59,136 bases of DNA, taken from the NCBI RefSeq assembly GCF_023715565.1, contig NZ_JAMBOJ010000030.1:1-59136 (forward strand), given 5' to 3'. Positions 1 to 7,880 of the stretch are shown one piece after another. Source of the stretch: Cytobacillus firmus (GTDB lineage: Bacteria > Bacillota > Bacilli > Bacillales > Cytobacillaceae). Position numbers and translations under genes: made by a program. How positions within the stretch are numbered: position 1 is the stretch's first letter; each line of letters begins with the position of its first letter. A model generated the notes under the pieces. That model saw nothing but the letters and a program-made list of their open reading frames with translations, ran no database searches and was not told the DNA's origin.

Positions 1-22
1 TGAAGGCTAATTTGCGTTTCGC

Positions 23-107
23 TCGATTTTCTGTGAGAGGAAAATCGAAGGTTGAAAATGAAATAGGTCTAGCGTTAATGGCAGTGAATTTAAGGAAATT
101 CACTGCC
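23..107. repeat. Two intergenic hairpins at left edge
   Basis: Two inverted repeats lie in the non-coding left edge. One has arms TCGATTTTC at 23-31 and GAAAATCGA at 40-48. The other has 12-bp perfect arms at 80-91 and 96-107 around a 4-nt loop. No gene can be called in bases 1-219. The stems lack a clear T-run, so I describe them as palindromes rather than terminators. Confidence 0.6.
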
Positions 108-145
108 AATCACTGAGAGCATAGCAACTCTTACTACTAAAAATA

Positions 146-185
146 GAAAAAGATGAATTTGAATGTGCTCAAATTCATCTTTTTC
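146..185. terminator. 17-bp perfect hairpin, likely terminator for the EamA gene
   Basis: Arms at 146-162 and 169-185 are perfectly complementary over 17 bp around a 6-nt loop, with A-run and T-run ends that make it usable on either strand. It lies 35 bp beyond the stop of the minus-strand transporter gene, just after a GAGGCTGGGACA-type box at 201-216, with which it forms a composite element. Confidence 0.7.
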
Positions 186-200
186 ACTATTTGAAACTAG

Positions 201-216
201 TTATGTCCCAGCCTCG
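201..216 (-). repeat. GAGGCTGGGACATAA dispersed box (left copy)
   Basis: On the minus strand this reads CGAGGCTGGGACATAA. The same core, GAGGCTGGGACA, recurs at 59010-59021 on the plus strand at the other end of the window. Both copies are followed 20-40 nt later by a perfect hairpin of unrelated sequence whose stem starts with GAAAAAG or AAAAAGC. Similar boxes recur in intergenic DNA of Firmicutes, to my knowledge without an assigned function. Confidence 0.6.
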
Positions 217-219
217 TTT

Positions 220-1185
220 TTATGCTGAAAAATTACTTTCTTCTGAATGATTCATTAGACTTAAAGATTTCATCGAGGATATTATTACGCCGAGAATGAC
301 AATACCCCCGCCAATTGTCTGATAAAAATACAATTTTTCCTGTGTAAACCATAGCGCGAATATTATCGCGAAAACAGGAAGCAGGTTCAGAAATACCCCC
401 GCTTTGGCTGCTCCGATTATACGAACGCCAAAATTCCACGATAGAAAAGCCATAATGGAAGCCAAAAATCCAACATACAGCAAGATCCCTATGGAGGAAA
501 GAGTAAAGACAGGTTTTACTGCTTCCATCCAAATGTATTCAAACAAGCTTAAAGGCGCCAAAAGTAAAATCCCAAGAAATACGGATACATAAAAAGCAGA
601 CAGCAAAGGTAATATGTCTGCATATTTTTTGCCGATCACAGAATACAGAGCCCACATAAAAACTGCAGCCAAAACATAAAAATCACCGGCATTTATTTTC
701 CATGAAAGAAACACTTCAATTGATCCCTTTGATATGACAAATAAAATCCCAAAGACGGATAGGATAATTCCTGCAGCCTGATGTGCCAGAAGCTTTTCTT
801 TTAAAATAAATACAGCCAGCAGCGCGATAAATAAGGGTGTCGTACTATTGACCACTGATGCATTAATCGAAGTGGTGTACTGCAGTGCAAAATATATAAT
901 CGTATTGTAGCCGGCTACACCCGTCACAGCCAAGAGTAAAAGAATACGCTTATGATCTCTTAAAGTAACCCAATCATTCTTAAGCTGCTTTCTCATAAAA
1001 GGCGTTAACACAAGAAAGGCAATGATCCAGCGCATAAGTGAAAAGAAAACAGGCGGGAAATAATCGACACCCATTCTCCCAATAACAAAATTACCTCCCC
1101 AAATCATATTCGCTAATATCAGCAATATAAAACCGTGAGTTTTGTTCCTTTCATCCAGCAACAATGAAAACCTTCTTCCATACAT
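220..1185 (-). CDS. EamA/DMT-family transporter
   Basis: Drug/metabolite-transporter superfamily membrane protein of 321 residues, the usual length for a ten-helix two-repeat EamA protein. Hydrophobic segments occur throughout, starting with one near residues 17-35. The EamA signature region NMIWGGNFVIGRMG is in the first helix pair, and a second repeat starts near residue 165. The substrate cannot be told from sequence; the family exports metabolites or amino acids. The ATG at 1185 has no good ribosome binding site. A TTG seven codons inside (1164) lies 6 nt after AGAAGG and may be the true start. It is monocistronic, with a strong hairpin at 146-185 downstream. Family assignment is secure, substrate unknown. 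Confidence 0.9.
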   Translation of the reverse strand: MYGRRFSLLLDERNKTHGFILLILANMIWGGNFVIGRMGVDYFPPVFFSLMRWIIAFLVLTPFMRKQLKNDWVTLRDHKRILLLLAVTGVAGYNTIIYFALQYTTSINASVVNSTTPLFIALLAVFILKEKLLAHQAAGIILSVFGILFVISKGSIEVFLSWKINAGDFYVLAAVFMWALYSVIGKKYADILPLLSAFYVSVFLGILLLAPLSLFEYIWMEAVKPVFTLSSIGILLYVGFLASIMAFLSWNFGVRIIGAAKAGVFLNLLPVFAIIFALWFTQEKLYFYQTIGGGIVILGVIISSMKSLSLMNHSEESNFSA

Positions 1186-1309
1186 GTAATATATAAAATT
1201 TTACCTTTATCTTCAGGAAAATTCATTCATTTCGTAAAAGTTTTCCCTGAAGAATTTGTAACTATTGGAAGATGATGCGCGTCAACTTACTTAAAAAGGG
1301 GTGACAATT

Positions 1310-3475
1310 ATGAAAAATAAATGGCTTCTAATTGGCGGCATCACATTCATTCTTATCATCGTGGCTTCTTTTACATTCTTTAACAGATTAAAAATTGTCA
1401 GTACTTTGGCAGAAAGCAATGAAGAATTAATGGTTTTATCCAATAAAGTATGGAAGGTAACATTTTCAAAAGAGCTTGATCCAGATAGTGTGAACAGCAC
1501 CTCAGTTTATGTTCTGAATGAAGAAGGAGAAAAAGAGAAGGTAAATATCTCACTGGAAAACAATCATAAATCCATAGAAATTCAGCCGCCTGATGAAGGA
1601 TATAACCTGTACTCACCGCATTATACATTGGTCATCACCAATCATATTAAAACAAAGAGAGGACAAAGTCTAAATGGATCAGTAAAAACAGCCTTTAAAG
1701 TTATAAATACATTGCCGGCAATCGGTTCAAAAGAGGAATTGAACAGTTATTTTTCAAGAATGCAGAACGAAGAAAGGACTTTCCTATTAGACAGGGAAGT
1801 GGCAGTAAGCGAAGATAGCAGTGCAAAGAGTGCAGCGAATTCCGCTGAAACAGATTATTCGGGTACAAATGTGCAGGTTTCAGGTATTGATGAAGCCGAT
1901 TTAATAAAAACAGATGGAACGCACATCTACAAAATCTCTGAAAATAAAGTACAGATTATCAAAGCTGTTCCGGCAGATCAAATGAAACTAGAATCTCAGT
2001 TACCGTTCAGTGGAGATTTTTCTCCCTACCAATTATTTGTTGAAGGCAATCAATTAATCGTTATGGGCCACAGCTATAAAGATGCTAAAAAACACATTGG
2101 AAATGAGTCTACAGCAAAAATGATTGCACCTGCATACCAATCCGCCAAAACAATTGTTTATAATATCGAAAATAAACAAAAGCCAAAACTAATCAGAGAG
2201 GCAGAGGTTGAGGGCAGCCTTCTTGCTTCAAGGCTTATGGATGGAAAGGTATATTTAATTACAAGTTATTATCCCGAATATATGATACTGGAAAAAAATA
2301 AAAATGCAGATCTGCGTCCCCGCTTTTATGATACGACCGAAAGCAAGGAGCAGCAGATTGTTGATTACCATGAGATAAAATATTTTCCCGGTTCCCATCA
2401 TGCAAATTTTATTAATATTGCCGTAATGGATGTAAGTGCAAGCAAGGAGCCATTGTCTGTCACCAGCTACTTAGGCAGCGGAAATGAATTTTACATGTCC
2501 AAACATAATTTATATTTAGCAGCCACCCATTACAATAATGAAATCAAAGCAGACAGAGAGAGGCCGCATCCGGATACAAGTATCTATAAGTTCAATATAA
2601 AAAACGGAAAAGTAGAATTCCAGACTTCTGCAGAATTAAAAGGCACCGTTTTAAATCAGTTTTCAATGGATGAATACAATGGAAACTTCAGAGTAGTGAC
2701 AACGAAAGGGCAAACATGGGATGAAAGAAGCCCATCGTCCAATAGTCTTTACATTTTAAATAACAATTTAAAACAGATCGGCCAGCTTGAAGACCTGGCA
2801 AAAGGGGAAAGAATCTACTCTGCAAGATTTATGAATGAGCGCATTTATATGGTTACCTTCAAAGAAACCGATCCTCTCTTTGTTATTGATGGCTCAAACC
2901 CTGAAAAACCATCTGTTCTCGGAGAATTAAAAATTCCAGGCTTCAGCAACTACTTGCACCCTTTGGATGATAACCATCTCATTGGCTTTGGACATGATAC
3001 AAAGATTACCGGAGGAAAAGGAGCTGGCGGCGGGCCTGTGATTACTGCGGATGGTGTTAAAATCTCTTTATTCGATGTAAGTGATACAAATAATCCTGTC
3101 GAAAAAGATACCGAAATTATCGGGGGACGCGGCACCTATTCCCCTTTAAATTACGATCACAAAGCGCTGCTCGTTGACAAAAAGAAAAATATATATGGTT
3201 TTCCCATCTCAATCTACCAAAATAAAAAAGGAAGCCAGTTTGAATCCACATTTGACTTCCAGGGTGCGTTACTTTACAAAATAACTGCAGAAAACGGAAT
3301 TGAGCTCCAAAAAGAAATTACCCATCAGACAGAAGATACAATCTATGAAGAATGGGAAAATGCAATCGAAAGGCTCATCTATATTAGTGACAACATTTAT
3401 AGCATTTCACCTGGAAAAGTTAATGCCTATCATACAGACGCGTTCCAAAAAGCAGGCGAACTTAGATTAAAGTAA
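1310..3475 (+). CDS. Secreted/membrane-anchored beta-propeller domain protein
   Basis: About 721 residues. A single hydrophobic segment at about residues 5-26 anchors or exports the protein. It is followed by an Ig-like SbsA-type domain (about 30-135, with the characteristic VTFSKELDPDSV stretch). The long C-terminal part matches the Bacillus 'secreted protein with C-terminal beta-propeller' family (motif SGIDEADLIKTDG, then repeated beta-rich blades). I chose ATG 1310 because AAGGGGTGA lies just upstream; a GTG at 1301 is inside that ribosome binding site. The role is not known; the architecture suggests an extracytoplasmic binding or scaffold function. It is monocistronic and converges on the haemoglobin gene through a shared terminator. 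Confidence 0.85.
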   Translation: MKNKWLLIGGITFILIIVASFTFFNRLKIVSTLAESNEELMVLSNKVWKVTFSKELDPDSVNSTSVYVLNEEGEKEKVNISLENNHKSIEIQPPDEGYNLYSPHYTLVITNHIKTKRGQSLNGSVKTAFKVINTLPAIGSKEELNSYFSRMQNEERTFLLDREVAVSEDSSAKSAANSAETDYSGTNVQVSGIDEADLIKTDGTHIYKISENKVQIIKAVPADQMKLESQLPFSGDFSPYQLFVEGNQLIVMGHSYKDAKKHIGNESTAKMIAPAYQSAKTIVYNIENKQKPKLIREAEVEGSLLASRLMDGKVYLITSYYPEYMILEKNKNADLRPRFYDTTESKEQQIVDYHEIKYFPGSHHANFINIAVMDVSASKEPLSVTSYLGSGNEFYMSKHNLYLAATHYNNEIKADRERPHPDTSIYKFNIKNGKVEFQTSAELKGTVLNQFSMDEYNGNFRVVTTKGQTWDERSPSSNSLYILNNNLKQIGQLEDLAKGERIYSARFMNERIYMVTFKETDPLFVIDGSNPEKPSVLGELKIPGFSNYLHPLDDNHLIGFGHDTKITGGKGAGGGPVITADGVKISLFDVSDTNNPVEKDTEIIGGRGTYSPLNYDHKALLVDKKKNIYGFPISIYQNKKGSQFESTFDFQGALLYKITAENGIELQKEITHQTEDTIYEEWENAIERLIYISDNIYSISPGKVNAYHTDAFQKAGELRLK

Positions 3476-3602
3476 TCTAAGAGAACTGGCTTTGCGGATG
3501 GATTCTTAGGTGTGGAAAATGACGAGAAGGAAGTGACAAAAGTAAAAATACCCCCAGTCTGCAGAGCATGCCAAAGAATATTTTGAATCACTTTAATGAT
3601 TG

Positions 3603-3630
3603 GGACCTTCCGGACGGAAGGTCCTTTCTC
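3603..3630. terminator. Bidirectional terminator
   Basis: The 9-bp perfect stem GGACCTTCC/GGAAGGTCC (3603-3611, 3616-3624) with a 4-nt loop is followed by T-rich sequence. It lies between the convergent beta-propeller and haemoglobin genes and touches the stop codon of the latter. Confidence 0.8.
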
Positions 3631-4012
3631 ATTCATAACTGTTAACCATAATTGCTGCAACCTGCTTTAATCGATCATAGAAAAGGACAGAAGCAGGATT
3701 TTCGTCAAGGTCAGCCTCCTGAAAGGCTTCCTTCATACAGGCAAGCCAACTTTGCGCTCTTAATGGTGTAATTTCAAATGGAAGATGTCTTTGTTTCATT
3801 GCAGGCGGACCAAACTCCTGACTGTAAATTGGCGGCCCACCAAGAAATTGTGTGAGAAACATTTTTTGTTTGCGCTTAATATCCTCTATGTCCCCTTCAA
3901 ATAAGGGACTTAAAACAGGATCTGCATACACACGCGGGTAAAATGCCTCCACCAGTTTTTCAATTGTTTCTGTACCGCCTAATTCTTCAAAAAGTGTCTT
4001 AAATTCTTGCAT
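3629..4012 (-). CDS. Group II truncated haemoglobin
   Basis: 127-residue globin of the truncated haemoglobin group II (YjbI/GlbO) family, which binds O2 or NO through haem b. Visible hallmarks are the proximal His76 in RHLPFEI, Tyr25 at the B10 position (FYPRVY), Trp89 at the G8 position and the FLGGPPIY loop. Length is typical. In B. subtilis the yjbI gene sits by the spx/yjbH region; here it is alone. An FNR-type palindrome at 4078-4093 lies in the promoter with a TATACT -10 at the class-II spacing, so low-oxygen activation is likely. The role is probably NO/O2 chemistry under microaerobic conditions; that part is inference. Confidence 0.93.
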   Translation of the reverse strand: MQEFKTLFEELGGTETIEKLVEAFYPRVYADPVLSPLFEGDIEDIKRKQKMFLTQFLGGPPIYSQEFGPPAMKQRHLPFEITPLRAQSWLACMKEAFQEADLDENPASVLFYDRLKQVAAIMVNSYE

Positions 4013-4050
4013 GCTTTTTCACCTGCTCGTAATACGTTATTTTTAAAACA

Positions 4051-4093
4051 AGTATATAGCACTTACATTAGATAAAATGTGATATAAATCACA
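4051..4093 (-). promoter_or_regulatory. FNR-type box with class-II promoter for the haemoglobin
   Basis: TGTGATATAAATCACA (4078-4093) is a perfect match to the TGTGA-N6-TCACA FNR/Crp palindrome. On the minus strand TATACT occupies 4056-4051. If that is the -10 element, the palindrome centre falls at about -41.5, the standard position for activation by Crp/FNR proteins. The box could also affect the divergent Zn-ribbon gene, whose TATAAT at 4132-4137 is not at the activating distance. Confidence 0.75.
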
Positions 4094-4168
4094 GGATAAT
4101 TTTAACGTAACTTTCTTCCGCTTTGCACGTATATAATAGAAAGTATTCGAAAGGGTGAGGGGATGAGG

Positions 4169-4375
4169 ATGAAAAGCAAAGGGTGCATCAAATGCGGCAG
4201 CAGCGAAGCCGGCCAAAAAGAAGTTGCCATGACTGGTACTGGACTATCCAAAATGTTTGATGTTCAGCATAACCGATTTCTGGTCGTTTACTGTAAAAAA
4301 TGCGGATATTCAGAATTCTATAATAGAAATTCTTCAATGGCAGGAAATGTTCTCGATTTTTTCTTTGGAGGCTAA
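4169..4375 (+). CDS. Small zinc-ribbon protein
   Basis: A 68-residue protein (70 if the ATG at 4163 is used) with two CxxC knuckles, CIKCG near the N terminus and CKKCG about 35 residues later, forming a treble-clef or zinc ribbon. It resembles the Bacillus 'nucleic-acid-binding Zn-ribbon' proteins of roughly this length; no specific function is known. ATG 4169 lies 6-8 nt after GGTGAGGGG, a better distance than 4163. It ends in a hydrophobic tail (VLDFFFGG). It is divergent from the haemoglobin and shares the intergenic FNR box; a terminator follows at once. Confidence 0.75.
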   Translation: MKSKGCIKCGSSEAGQKEVAMTGTGLSKMFDVQHNRFLVVYCKKCGYSEFYNRNSSMAGNVLDFFFGG

Positions 4376-4384
4376 ATATATTTC

Positions 4385-4416
4385 AAGCATTGCCCTCATA
4401 CGGCAATGCTTTTTTA
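4385..4416 (+). terminator. Intrinsic terminator
   Basis: Arms AAGCATTGCC (4385-4394) and GGCAATGCTT (4402-4411) followed by a T-run, 10 bp after the Zn-ribbon gene. Confidence 0.9.
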
Positions 4417-4490
4417 AGCAAAAAATTTTGTTAACCGAAAGAAATGTGAGAAAATTATCCAGAACCCAATTTGATAAATGAGGTGAAAGA

Positions 4491-5318
4491 ATGGAAAATT
4501 TACAATCTGCTGTATCATTACATAACGGTGTCAAAATGCCGTGGCTGGGACTGGGTGTTTTCAAGGTCCAGAACGGAGACGAAGTTGTCCACTCAGTTAA
4601 ATCGGCCATTAAAGCAGGCTATAAAAGCATTGACACAGCCGCAGTCTATGGGAACGAAGAGGGTGTAGGCCAGGCAATTAAGGAAGCAGGCGTACCTCGT
4701 GAAGAATTATTTATTACCACGAAAGTCTGGAATTCTGATCAGGGTTATGACTCAACAATAACTGCATTTGAAACCAGCCTTGCAAAACTTGGTCTCGATT
4801 ATATTGACCTTTACCTGATTCACTGGCCAGTGAAAGGAAAATATAAAGAAACATGGAAAGCACTCGAAACTCTTTATAAAGAGAATAAAGTAAAAGCAAT
4901 TGGTGTAAGCAACTTTCAGATCCATCATCTGGAAGATCTCATGGAGGATGCAGAGATTAAGCCAATGGTCAATCAGGTGGAGCTTCATCCTTTACTCAGT
5001 CAGTCTGAGCTTAGAGACTTCTGCAGAAATCAGGGAATTCAGATAGAAGCATGGTCACCGCTTGCACAGGGAGAACTTCTTGAAAACGCAGTATTGAAGG
5101 AAATTGCCCAAAAGCACGGCAAATCGGTTGCGCAGATTATCTTAAGATGGGATCTTCAGAACGGAATTGTTACTATACCAAAGTCGGTAAAAGAACATCG
5201 CATCATTGAAAATGCTGATGTATTTGACTTTGAACTTTCTACAGAAGATATGGACAAAATCAGCAGCTTAAATGAAAACAGACGAGTAGGTCCGGACCCT
5301 GACAACTTCGATTTTTAA
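4491..5318 (+). CDS. Aldo/keto reductase
   Basis: 275-residue NADPH-dependent aldo/keto reductase of the B. subtilis YvgN/YtbE type, reducing aldehydes such as methylglyoxal to alcohols in the cytosol. The complete catalytic tetrad is visible: Asp48 and Tyr53 (DTAAVYGNE), Lys78 (TTKVWNSD) and His111 (LIHWPVKG). The family signature GVSNFQ and the C-terminal IPKSVK cofactor motif are present. Length is typical. The start at ATG 4491 follows GAGGTGAAAG. It is monocistronic, bounded by terminators at 4385 and 5328. The exact physiological substrate is unknown. Confidence 0.93.
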   Translation: MENLQSAVSLHNGVKMPWLGLGVFKVQNGDEVVHSVKSAIKAGYKSIDTAAVYGNEEGVGQAIKEAGVPREELFITTKVWNSDQGYDSTITAFETSLAKLGLDYIDLYLIHWPVKGKYKETWKALETLYKENKVKAIGVSNFQIHHLEDLMEDAEIKPMVNQVELHPLLSQSELRDFCRNQGIQIEAWSPLAQGELLENAVLKEIAQKHGKSVAQIILRWDLQNGIVTIPKSVKEHRIIENADVFDFELSTEDMDKISSLNENRRVGPDPDNFDF

Positions 5319-5327
5319 ATACGGTAG

Positions 5328-5362
5328 AAAACCGGCAGGCACACTTAGCCTGCCGGTTTTCT
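5328..5362 (+). terminator. Intrinsic terminator
   Basis: A 13-bp stem (5328-5340 with 5348-5360, core ACCGGCAGGC/GCCTGCCGGT) and T-run directly after the aldo/keto reductase, converging on the next minus-strand gene. Confidence 0.92.
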
Positions 5363-5363
5363 T

Positions 5364-5564
5364 TTACTCCTCAAAATAATCTCGAAATTCTTCTTTATCC
5401 GTTTCAGATTTATTCCTGTAGTAAGGATTATCTTCAGTCGAATTTTGGGGATCAAGATTGGTCTTTATGACAAGTGTTGGCCCTGTAGTATGTTTGGCGA
5501 TCATCCGATCATCCAGTTCTTCGAAGTCCGGCAGCTTTTTGCTTCCTGGTTTTGTTGGATCCAT
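5364..5564 (-). CDS. Small hydrophilic protein of unknown function (66 aa)
   Basis: Acidic, soluble 66-residue protein starting MDPTKPGSKKLPDF and ending EEFRDYFEE. The frame stays open further upstream, but ATG 5564 is preceded at 6-7 nt by GGGAGGTG, by far the best start; longer versions would run into the promoter of the divergent gene. I do not recognise the family; short conserved hypothetical proteins like this are common in Bacillaceae. No Cys, no membrane segment. Confidence 0.7.
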   Translation of the reverse strand: MDPTKPGSKKLPDFEELDDRMIAKHTTGPTLVIKTNLDPQNSTEDNPYYRNKSETDKEEFRDYFEE

Positions 5565-5730
5565 GCCTGCACCTCCCATTCCATAGCGTGCAATGAGTAA
5601 GTACAATTTATTCATGATAGCCCCTAAAGTACGAAAGAATGTTTGCACAGACGGAAAAAAGGATATTAGGAATAAAACAATCTTTGTGTTATATAAACCT
5701 ACCCAGGTTTTTGATGGAGGAAGAAGACAA

Positions 5731-6303
5731 ATGAGCATTTTCGAGAACATTTTAGATATCCTGGAGAAAAAGGGGGCTATTTCTATCCCATCTCTGCTGC
5801 ACGAAATGAACAGGCCGAGTAATTTTCAGAGAACTGGCACGAAGCCAGTTGAACTATCACATGTTAAATCCGTCATCAGCAGGAAAAGAGAGCTTTTTCA
5901 TATTAAAAATAATATTGTAACGATTGACCCTGATAAAGAACCCATTCTTTTAAGTGTCAGCCTCGGCGGTTATCCCGGACCATGGTATAAAATTGAAGTG
6001 GATTTTATCAATGGCCGTTTTGTTTATTTTGAATGGCATTTAAGCAATTTTTCATCAAGAAATGAGCTGCCGAAAGCATCGGGAAGCATTGAAGAATTTA
6101 AAAAAGAATTATACCGGCTGAAACTTTGGAAGTGGCAGAAGGAATACAAAAATCCCGGGATTTTAATGGAAAGTGTGACATGGTCCATAAAGCTGGTCAC
6201 GAAGGAAAATATTTTTCAGAGTCAGGGAATACAATCATTCCCTAATGGCTGGGATAAGTTTTGCATGGCACTTACGAATCTGACAGGAAAGTATATATGT
6301 TGA
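5731..6303 (+). CDS. Hypothetical protein with possible N-terminal winged helix
   Basis: 190 residues, not recognised. ATG 5731 follows GGAGGAAGAAG at about 8-10 nt; an in-frame upstream extension to 5593 lacks support and overlaps the divergent gene's promoter. Residues 1-65 read like a small helical DNA-binding fold (ILDILEKKGAISIPSLL, a helical turn, then a beta hairpin HIKNNIVTIDPD). The rest is aromatic-rich beta sheet (GPWYKIEVDF, FVYFEWHLS). No catalytic motif is seen. It lies between divergent and convergent single genes, so context does not help. Confidence 0.7.
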   Translation: MSIFENILDILEKKGAISIPSLLHEMNRPSNFQRTGTKPVELSHVKSVISRKRELFHIKNNIVTIDPDKEPILLSVSLGGYPGPWYKIEVDFINGRFVYFEWHLSNFSSRNELPKASGSIEEFKKELYRLKLWKWQKEYKNPGILMESVTWSIKLVTKENIFQSQGIQSFPNGWDKFCMALTNLTGKYIC

Positions 6304-6335
6304 AAAGCTGCTGCTGAAAAACTTGCTGCAGTTTT

Positions 6336-6644
6336 TTAATTTTCTGAAACGATCTTCAGGACAAAGCTCTTATCTTTCTCATCAATATAAAGGCAATATT
6401 CTTCTTCCTCTGTTATATCCAGCAGTTGCTGAAGTTCTTTCGGAATATGGATGGAACCATTTTCAGTAATTAGCCTTTTATTGTGGGTTGATTCTAAATT
6501 GGCTCTTTCTATAATAATCTGATCATGATCAAAACGAAGATCGGCCAGTTTTCCCGGCAAAAGGCCAAATTGGCTGCGCCACTTGCTCGGAAGAGAAATT
6601 TTACCCGTTTTGTTGAAGTTCTTGCACTTGTACATTGTCATCAT
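6336..6644 (-). CDS. AbrB/SpoVT-type DNA-binding protein with two swapped-hairpin domains
   Basis: About 100 residues with two tandem AbrB-like segments: GKISLPSKWRSQFGLLPG (about residues 14-31) and GSIHIPKELQQLLDITEEEE (about 63-82). Each is the beta-strand/loop/helix pattern of the SpoVT-AbrB fold. AbrB itself has one N-terminal copy, so tandem copies in a single short chain suggest a self-contained pseudo-dimer, as in some MazE/MraZ-like proteins. Likely a transcriptional regulator; targets unknown. Several Met codons near the start (6644, 6641, 6635) make the exact first residue uncertain. No toxin partner is adjacent. Confidence 0.75.
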   Translation of the reverse strand: MMTMYKCKNFNKTGKISLPSKWRSQFGLLPGKLADLRFDHDQIIIERANLESTHNKRLITENGSIHIPKELQQLLDITEEEEYCLYIDEKDKSFVLKIVSEN

Positions 6645-6798
6645 GCTGAACAGCTCCTTCTATGCTTGTTAATCTATTACACATAATGGAACTTTCAAAA
6701 CACGATTTTCATGCAATTTCGTAAAAAATCCATTGGCTCCCCTAAAAGAATGAATAAAATTCCTGTAAATACAAAACCTTTAAAAAAGGTGGGGTAAG

Positions 6799-7323
6799 AT
6801 GAAAAAGAAGCTATATTTGGTGCTTATAATTATCCTTTCCTGGCTGACTGTTCCATTTATAGGCAAAAAGGATTTTAAACGATTTTATCCGGCAGCAACC
6901 TTTATGGGGTTATATGTATTGGTAGAAGGAATTATCGCTGAAAAAAACAAATGGTGGAAAATTAAGACTCGTTTGCACTCAAAGCTCAGCGGTGAATTCC
7001 CCTTGGTTTTAGGACCATTTTTTGCAGGGTCCATCTGGATTTTAAAACTGACTTATGGAAGGCCATTAATCTATTTTCTTTTGAATGCTGTGGTTGATGC
7101 TTTTTTCGCATACCCTTTTTATACCTGGTTCAAAAGAATCGGAATCTGGAAGCTTCTCCGTTTTTCACAGCTGCAGCTATTTATGCTTTTCATAATGAAA
7201 TCGATATTTATGTATGTATTTCATTGGGCCTTGTTGGATAAAAAGCTGTTAACTGCGCCAGTTGAAGCGATTAAAAACTCATTCAGAAAATCTCAAAACG
7301 ATGAAAGTGAGGAGAGAGGATAA
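6799..7323 (+). CDS. Uncharacterised multi-pass membrane protein
   Basis: 174 residues with about five hydrophobic stretches (near 5-22, 33-48, 70-88, 92-112 and 125-147) and a charged C-terminal tail ending SEERG. GGTGGGGTAAG precedes ATG 6799 at good distance. Not recognised with certainty; the conserved-looking aromatic and charged residues resemble small Bacillus integral membrane families of unknown role. Its TAA overlaps the ATG of the next small gene (TAATG), so the two are translationally coupled. Confidence 0.75.
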   Translation: MKKKLYLVLIIILSWLTVPFIGKKDFKRFYPAATFMGLYVLVEGIIAEKNKWWKIKTRLHSKLSGEFPLVLGPFFAGSIWILKLTYGRPLIYFLLNAVVDAFFAYPFYTWFKRIGIWKLLRFSQLQLFMLFIMKSIFMYVFHWALLDKKLLTAPVEAIKNSFRKSQNDESEERG

Positions 7324-7466
7324 TGGGAAAAAGAAAGGACGTTTCCTGTACGGATGAAAAGGACATTCTCCATCATCTCATGGAGGAACAAATTGCTTAT
7401 ATCTGTGTCGAAGAAGAGGAAGAACGGATGAAGGAAGAAACTATGAATAACGTTAATAGCAACTAG
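7323..7466 (+). CDS. Small acidic protein, 47 aa
   Basis: Starts MGKRKDVSCTDEKD and has a Glu-run (EEEEERMKEE). It begins at ATG 7323, which overlaps the preceding stop codon by one base, with GAGGAGAGGAT upstream as ribosome binding site. Function unknown; coupling to the membrane protein suggests they are expressed together. Coding potential rests on the ribosome binding site and overlap. Confidence 0.55.
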   Translation: MGKRKDVSCTDEKDILHHLMEEQIAYICVEEEEERMKEETMNNVNSN

Positions 7467-7490
7467 GAGCTTTTTGAAAAGAGGTTTAAG

Positions 7491-7826
7491 ATGAAGAAAT
7501 TAATGACCAGCCTTATGGTATTAATGCTTTTAACAGAATTCATTCCCATTCGAACAATGACTGGTGAAGCCTATGCTGAGAGACCGGAACCAGCCTATGC
7601 AAAATGGGGCAGACTGGCTATGGAAACAGCGAAAGAAAAATACCCAAAGGCTAAAATTCTTGATTATTTGCATATAGGCAGAGAACAGAGGCAAACGACA
7701 GAGATTGAAAAATTCAAGCTGTGGGTTGAGGATGATGGCAAAGAGTTTGGTTTGTACATTGATATTGAATTTAATTCAAAAACAGATAGTGTTATCCGAA
7801 TTAATACTCGAAAATCAGCTAATTAA
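7491..7826 (+). CDS. DUF3889-family secreted protein
   Basis: 111 residues with a cleavable signal peptide (MKKLMTSLMVLMLLTEFIPI, cleavage probably after the AYA near residue 29). The mature part has the DUF3889 pattern: PAYAKWGRLAMETAKEKYP, then DYLHIGRE, then a beta-rich tail. The family (B. subtilis YqzG/YhdC type) consists of small exported proteins of unknown function. AAAGAGGTTTAAG precedes ATG 7491. It ends just before a bidirectional terminator. Confidence 0.85.
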   Translation: MKKLMTSLMVLMLLTEFIPIRTMTGEAYAERPEPAYAKWGRLAMETAKEKYPKAKILDYLHIGREQRQTTEIEKFKLWVEDDGKEFGLYIDIEFNSKTDSVIRINTRKSAN

Positions 7827-7838
7827 ACTTGCCCTCAG

Positions 7839-7880
7839 AAAAAACCAGGGACCTCTTCAACGAGAAGTCCCTGGTTTTTT
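7839..7880. terminator. Bidirectional terminator
   Basis: The stem AAAAAACCAGGGAC (7839-7852) pairs with GTCCCTGGTTTTTT (7867-7880) around a short loop. It serves the DUF3889 gene and the convergent HAD gene, whose stop codon it touches. Confidence 0.92.

Noticed and set aside
3505..3590. Short GTG frame ending PPVCRACQRIF after the beta-propeller gene.
   Set aside because: Only about 24 codons and no clear ribosome binding site; not supportable.
5593..5730. N-terminal extension of the winged-helix-like protein to 5593.
   Set aside because: It overlaps the divergent gene's leader and lacks a ribosome binding site, while GGAGGAAG supports ATG 5731.
5565..5750. N-terminal extension (hydrophobic) of the 66-aa minus-strand gene.
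   Set aside because: GGGAGGTG places the start at 5564; the extension runs through the other gene's ribosome binding site.
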